Shown here: piece by piece, positions 59,150-64,000 of the stretch | Layout of the letters: each line of letters begins with the position of its first letter | Numbering within the stretch: position 1 is the stretch's first letter | NCBI GenBank assembly: GCA_903813345.2 | Contig: CAIIXF020000001.1 | Location: 54,331,885-54,395,884, forward strand | Reading direction: 5' to 3' | DNA length: 64,000 nucleotides | Source of the DNA: Owenia fusiformis | Taxonomy: Eukaryota > Annelida > Polychaeta > Sabellida > Oweniidae | Translations under genes and position numbers: made by a program | Notes under the pieces: model-generated | Databases searched by the model: none | What the model was told of the DNA's origin: nothing | The model's input: only the letters and a program-made list of their open reading frames with translations

Positions 59150-59610
59150 CTGATTGATCACAGGCGGAAACAACACCCCCAAAGTAATTCCATTTAACTG
59201 GGTAGACTATACTCTAGGTGGAAACAATGTGGCTTTCATCCCCCAAAGTAATTCTAATTTGAGTGGGTGGAACAAACTCTATGTGGAAACGACTTACATC
59301 TTCCAAAGAAGTGGACGGCGTACACCCCCAAAGTAGTCCCGATTAAGTGGATGGACCATAGTCTAAGTGGAAACAATGTGGCTTGAGTGTTTTGTTCAAA
59401 ATCGTATTCAGTTTGGAACAAAATACTTAATCGGCCGGGCGCCGGTCGATGAATCGCAGCAAATGTGACCCAGGCATAAGTGGGACTGACCATACTGCGG
59501 AAACAGTATAGCTTACATCCCCAAAGTAGTTCAACTTAGTGGGTTGACCATACTCTAGGTGGAAACAACGTGGCCTACATCCCTCAAAGTAATTGAATTT
59601 AATTTACTCT
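59150..59610. repeat. Degenerate tandem repeat, unit about 70 bp
   Basis: At least five units with the theme acatcccccaaagtaattc, taagtgggtggaccatactc, taggtggaaacaatgtggc. It is interrupted at about 59385-59475 by unrelated sequence. The frames here are by-products. Confidence 0.8.
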
Positions 59611-59619
59611 TAATGGAAC

Positions 59620-59757
59620 TAAGCCTTGTGGGCCTTATTTTTGATTTTTCCAAAATGTGGGCCCTTTAGATGGTTTTAGGGACCAGGAAATAATACTTTT
59701 CAGACTTGAAAGCCCACCCCCCTTGTTAGTTTTCAGATCCACCCCTGACCCTTATTA
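59620..59757. mobile_element. G/C-run interspersed repeat, copy 3 (truncated)
   Basis: It matches the 3' half of 6820-7147 and 15640-15872 (tgtgggccttatttttgatt, cagacttgaaagcccacccc, gatccacccctg). Confidence 0.6.
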
Positions 59758-60082
59758 CACTTATAAGACTCATCATTAGATGGTTCAAAACTCCAGAAAA
59801 CCTAACCACAATATACCAGTAACCACTATGGTACCATCGCTATGCTCATAACAGTGAAATGAAATAATATGGGGCTTCTATGGGTAACCTGAATTTAGTT
59901 TTCTATCATAAGACCTGTTTGATGGTCCAGATCCTTAAACACCTTGCCAAAATATATCACAACTTAAACCCCCAACCGAAGTTGGTAAATGTTCCATTTA
60001 CTCTTTACATTTGAATCACAGGGGCCTTATAAGGGTATATAAACCTCATGTTTGTCAACTTTCATCCTCCTAAGCAGGTGTC

Positions 60083-60279
60083 CAGAATCCGTACCTCCTT
60101 CTTCCCCCCTGCTATAAGCAGTTAGCATTTCCCCGATTAAGAACTCGCAATCTGATTGGCTGTCGCAACACTGCGACAGAAATCATGTATACGTCATCGG
60201 TGCATAATCACGTGATTCAGTTTAATCGGGCGCTTCCAACTTGGTTATAGCAGGGGGTAAAAAGAAAGAAGGTATTCTG
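60083..60279. repeat. 197-bp inverted-repeat element
   Basis: CAGAAT, CCTTCTT, CCCCCTGCTATAA and CCCGATTAA on the left meet their complements on the right. The loop carries its own hairpin, CTGTCGCA-acac-TGCGACAG. It is probably a small foldback MITE. Confidence 0.75.
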
Positions 60280-61690
60280 CATTTTGAAGCCCTGTGATCG
60301 GAGGATGGTCAACTTTAGGAGTCGTATTTCATGAATTCATTTCATTTCATTGCCATACAAAAAGTATGTATCTTTCATACCCGAAATGTTTCAATTAATA
60401 TCTCTACATTAAATCAAAGTATCAATATTTTTTTTTATTTTTCCTTATTAAAAAATCCAGGGATGGGTGGATCCTGAGGATGAGTGGCTAACCCTTGAAA
60501 AAAAGAAGTTTGCACACTCTGTGAAGCTATTGATTAGAATTTCGTCCTTGACATCCCATTTACTAAAATGCTGTCAAAGTGAGTACACACCATTTTAAAG
60601 AATATCCCTCCTGGCAAAGTGGCGTCAGTATTTGGGAAATGAATATTCTTCTGAAATTGAGCTAGCATTCGCGAATTCAACCGCCGGCTGTCGGTTGACG
60701 GTCTAACCTACTACTACCTAAAATAATTTCGACTTTGAGACAGGGAAGATGCAAACAACCCACCCACATGTTTTTTCTGAAATGTTTTCCTGGTTTACAA
60801 CCCCTTCCACCCCTGCTGTTAACCCCTCTGAAGGAATAAGTAATAAGTTTGAAATCTGTTGCGATACTTTCCGTGCTCCTTTTAGTGAGATTTCAGGCTT
60901 ATGAAATTCATTTTACAACGTGTTTTAGTTAAACATGCAGCATGTGAATTATGTTTTGCGCCATCAATCAACCTTAGATATCAACATTCGTTTGTGGAAG
61001 TACCCTAGGTTGAAAAATGCTCATCTACCCATCTAGAATGAAACGATTTCTGGTAAATTGTGATCGGAACTACAGATACTGGAGTTCCCGTATGTCAGAT
61101 GTTTAGATATTCACTTATGGCATTTATTAAAGAACCAAAGCAGCCTTGATGTTTGTATTAACGAGTCAAATATTCAATGACTACAAAATTCATTATCTTA
61201 TTACATCCACGTCTGCTCAAGGCATTATTATGTAATACTCAAAAGAAGCACTCGTATAGATATCTATAACCAAACACTGTAAACCAACAAGAGTGATGTT
61301 TGTCAGGTCAAAACAATAACGATCTTCAGTTTATTGGTAACATTAATAATGCGATTAGGGTGCTTTTTACTACTAATGTAAACAAAAAGCAAGAAGCTGA
61401 CGTTACTTTGTTTATTCAGGTATATTAATTAAAATGTATTGACGCTACTTCTTTATATTTGGCTAAATAGTGTAGAATATGAAGCCTCATAACATCCTAC
61501 ATGTTGTTGAACTTATTCCAAAGAGGTAAACCTGTAATAAATATCTCAATATCCGAGATTGCCTTATATATGGTGGTCGACTATCGGATTTTTACATAAC
61601 TGAGATGAATAGATGCAAAATTAGAAGAGGAAAATAAAACTAGGAATCCAATGGTCTCTAATGTCATATTTTTAAGTGATGTCTCAGTTG
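60280..61690. other. Non-coding stretch
   Basis: No gene or clear repeat boundary seen. Confidence 0.4.
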
Positions 61691-61699
61691 CTAGAAGAC

Positions 61700-62580
61700 C
61701 TGGTTGTTAGTCACTTTTGATCATGATGAGAAAACGCACGTAACATTACATTATGTTCAGTATGAAAATAACAAAAACACTTGCCGGTCTTTATTAAAAT
61801 TACGTCGTCATCTTTTTAAAGATGAGTGCGTAATGTTTGATTTCTCAGTTGTTTTGCGTCAAACTGGAAAAACAACTACAATGACAAAAACAGCTTTCCA
61901 ATTGTGTGGTTAATGGTTAGTCACTTTTGATCCTGGCAAGATCGCACGTAACATTACATCGTGTTCAACAACTTGTCACCGTTGCTCAGACATATATTTG
62001 GAACTATGTTAATGGGGCCGACTTAGTTCCCGGAAGCTGAGACTCGATGACTCGATATGAAAAAGAAACAGGTTCTCGTGTATATAACGCGGGTTTGATG
62101 TCATGTTTATAAATAATATGTTTGACTTATATCAATTGTGAGGGTTGTAAGACTTGTAAAAAGTGTAACTTGAAATTAGTATGACCTTTATCGTCCCGAC
62201 AATACGCAAAAACATGGTTTTAAAGTTGGGAGATTTGGTTTAATCAACGGACCAATGAAAATTTGTCCCACTTGAAGTGATGCATTGCGGGAGATATTTA
62301 TTGTTCATGACCATGTTTTCGTCTGTCGCGTATTAGTCTATTGATGAAAACACTTGGGTAAAAATCGTTTCTACGATTAACATGCATTCAAAATAGAATT
62401 ATATAAATAATTTACGGCTACACATATGGTCTTCTACAAAACATACGGTCGGTCTTTTACACATTTTCATTAAACCCTGTTTTGAGGCTACCTATGGAAT
62501 ACACCGACCGGTCGTTGGGGTCGGTCCTTTTCTTGTCACCGTTGCTCATATAGATTTGGAAATATTTTCATGGGGCTTGC
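61700..62580. repeat. Scattered direct duplications
   Basis: ttagtcacttttgatc followed by cgcacgtaacattaca occurs at about 61708 and 61916. cttgtcaccgttgctca with a following atttggaaYtat..atggggc occurs at about 61971 and 62534. This looks like fragments of one duplicated repeat. The 69-codon frame between them has no recognisable feature. Confidence 0.6.
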
Positions 62581-63388
62581 TACGCTACGCATTCACCGCG
62601 TTGAAACTAAAAAAACGAATAACCCTGTCCAATTTGACAATAAAACAGAAATGCAAAAGTGTCGCTCTAGGCACTCAATAGGTTAAGTGTTCTGAATACT
62701 TTCACAATTTACCCTAACGGGGAAGATAAACAGATAAATAGATTTATCTATAAAGATGAAAAAGGATACTCTAAATGTCGTTTGAGATTCCATTGAAGAG
62801 ACAGGTCCAAAATGGCGTCCTATTAAGATCCATTCAGCACAAGTAGATGACTACTCCTGTAGAAGCTTTCTGACACGCTTTATACTCATTGTTCCCACGC
62901 AACATTGTTTAACAACTTTTAAATAGTGTTTTAAAAAGAGCACTCCGAGCACTTATTTAAGAAAATGCAATAAGCTGGAGGTGAAGCATATTATGGTGAC
63001 ATTTTAAAGTAGCCATAAGTAACGTACTCTGTAAAATCAATTAGAGTTTAATAGATTATTTTTTTAGGCTGGTGAGATAAATAACGATTTTCGCTGCTGC
63101 CCTATTTTTGAAGGGCCTTGATATATTATATAATCCGTTGTGTTCCAGGAAATATGTTCTACTTGCTTTTCTAAAATTACTCAAATATATCTATGTTTTG
63201 AATTTGAAATCCATTGTGTTACACAAAAGTTGTTTGAAGTTTGAAATATCGACAGAAACCTGCCTGCCAGATATAGTAAGGGCATCTAAACCCGTTTAGG
63301 TTATTGGATGGATTTAAATGACCTTGAGATGGATTTAAATGACCTTGCTATTTTCTGTAATCACATATCCCATGAGTGTGTTCAATGA

Positions 63389-63940
63389 AATTCTGCACAT
63401 GGGTGAATATAGCTAAATTATAATCAAAGGATATGTCACCACTGTGTTTGGAGTTTCTAATGTTTAGATAAGTTCCAGTAGTTCCCAATGTGTTCCCAAT
63501 GTCTCCAAAAAGGGTGGTAGTGTACGTTGCTGGACAGCATAAAGGGGCAATCAAATAAAAAATAAATTCTGCACATGGGTGAATATAGCTAAATTATAAT
63601 CAAAGGATATGTCACCACTGCGCAATTATGTTCATATTTTCAGGAAAGAAAGGAGGGACTGTGTATGTATAGTCCCTTTTCTTAGTTAGTGTAGTTGTAA
63701 AACATGATGTCTTGGACACTTGCTCAAAAGACAGTTGTACTAGCAAAATACGAAAAACACGAATGGAAAATCACTATATCTTGGAAAATACTAATTCAAT
63801 TATGTTCATTTTTTCAGGAAAAGAAAGAAGAGACTGTGTATGTATAGCTCCTGTTGTCAGTAAGTTGTAAAACATGATGCCTTTGACACCTGCTCAAATG
63901 ACAGTTGTTCTAGGAAAACACGAAAACGCAGTCAGAGGTG
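63389..63940. repeat. Nested direct duplications at the window end
   Basis: A 57-bp block (aaattctgcacatgggtgaa to atgtcaccactg) occurs at about 63389 and 63564. A longer unit of about 165 bp (caattatgttcatNttttca, agactgtgtatgtatag, gttgtaaaacatgatg) occurs at about 63623 and 63796 with more divergence. Confidence 0.8.
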
Positions 63941-64000
63941 ACAGCCACAGAAACAAGGCATTAACATGACAAAATGTCACCACCTAAAACAATTTGGTCA

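Overview
The window is nuclear DNA of an animal, most likely a marine invertebrate. It is AT-rich, its genes have GT-AG introns, it is dense in small DNA transposons and palindromes, and its proteins are metazoan: AGMO, BLCAP, TSR2, a typical 2-Cys peroxiredoxin and a BTB zinc-finger factor. Motif habits such as tacatgta, aggcctac and AGGTCA-rich minisatellites recall molluscs, other lophotrochozoans or ambulacrarians, but I cannot name a species. Homology calls rest on recognising protein motifs; no search was run.

Layout. 0.6-4.4 kb: a 3.8-kb inverted-repeat transposon carrying a dead non-LTR retrotransposon, sitting in intron 1 of AGMO (exon 1 at 4488-4604, minus). 4.6-5.9 kb: a compact cluster, with AGMO diverging from BLCAP (4965-5207, +) across a short region with a CRE site, and TSR2 (5305-5865, +) only 97 bp after BLCAP. 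6.2-15.9 kb: MITEs, G/C-homopolymer repeats, palindromes, and a decayed gene of a widespread multicopy invertebrate family (9905-12064). 16.7-20.7 kb: a complete five-coding-exon BTB/C2H2 gene on the minus strand. 21-31 kb: repeats, including a second copy of the 0.6-kb transposon family with a 305-bp MITE nested in it, and a 1.4-kb element inserted in an AGGTCA-rich minisatellite. 31.5-40 kb: exons for a predicted myristoylated protein followed by five peroxiredoxin exons; all junctions are phase-compatible, so this may be one chimeric gene or two. 41-53 kb: mostly non-coding, with foldback elements, long palindromes and a 1-kb minisatellite. 54.2 kb: first exon of a secreted, amidated, four-cysteine peptide precursor. 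55-64 kb: MITEs in inverted arrangement, a strand-biased GT-rich tract, tandem repeats and duplications.

Most unusual signal: a set of long palindromes (about 7.5, 15.2, 45.6, 47.3, 51.2 and 51.7 kb) with unrelated arms but a shared grammar. The complementary arms are broken at matching places by short islands that read the same, not complementary, on both sides (CTCG/CTCA/TTCG, CTCACG/CTCACG, CC-GA-GG facing CC-GA-GG). I know of no named element with this design.
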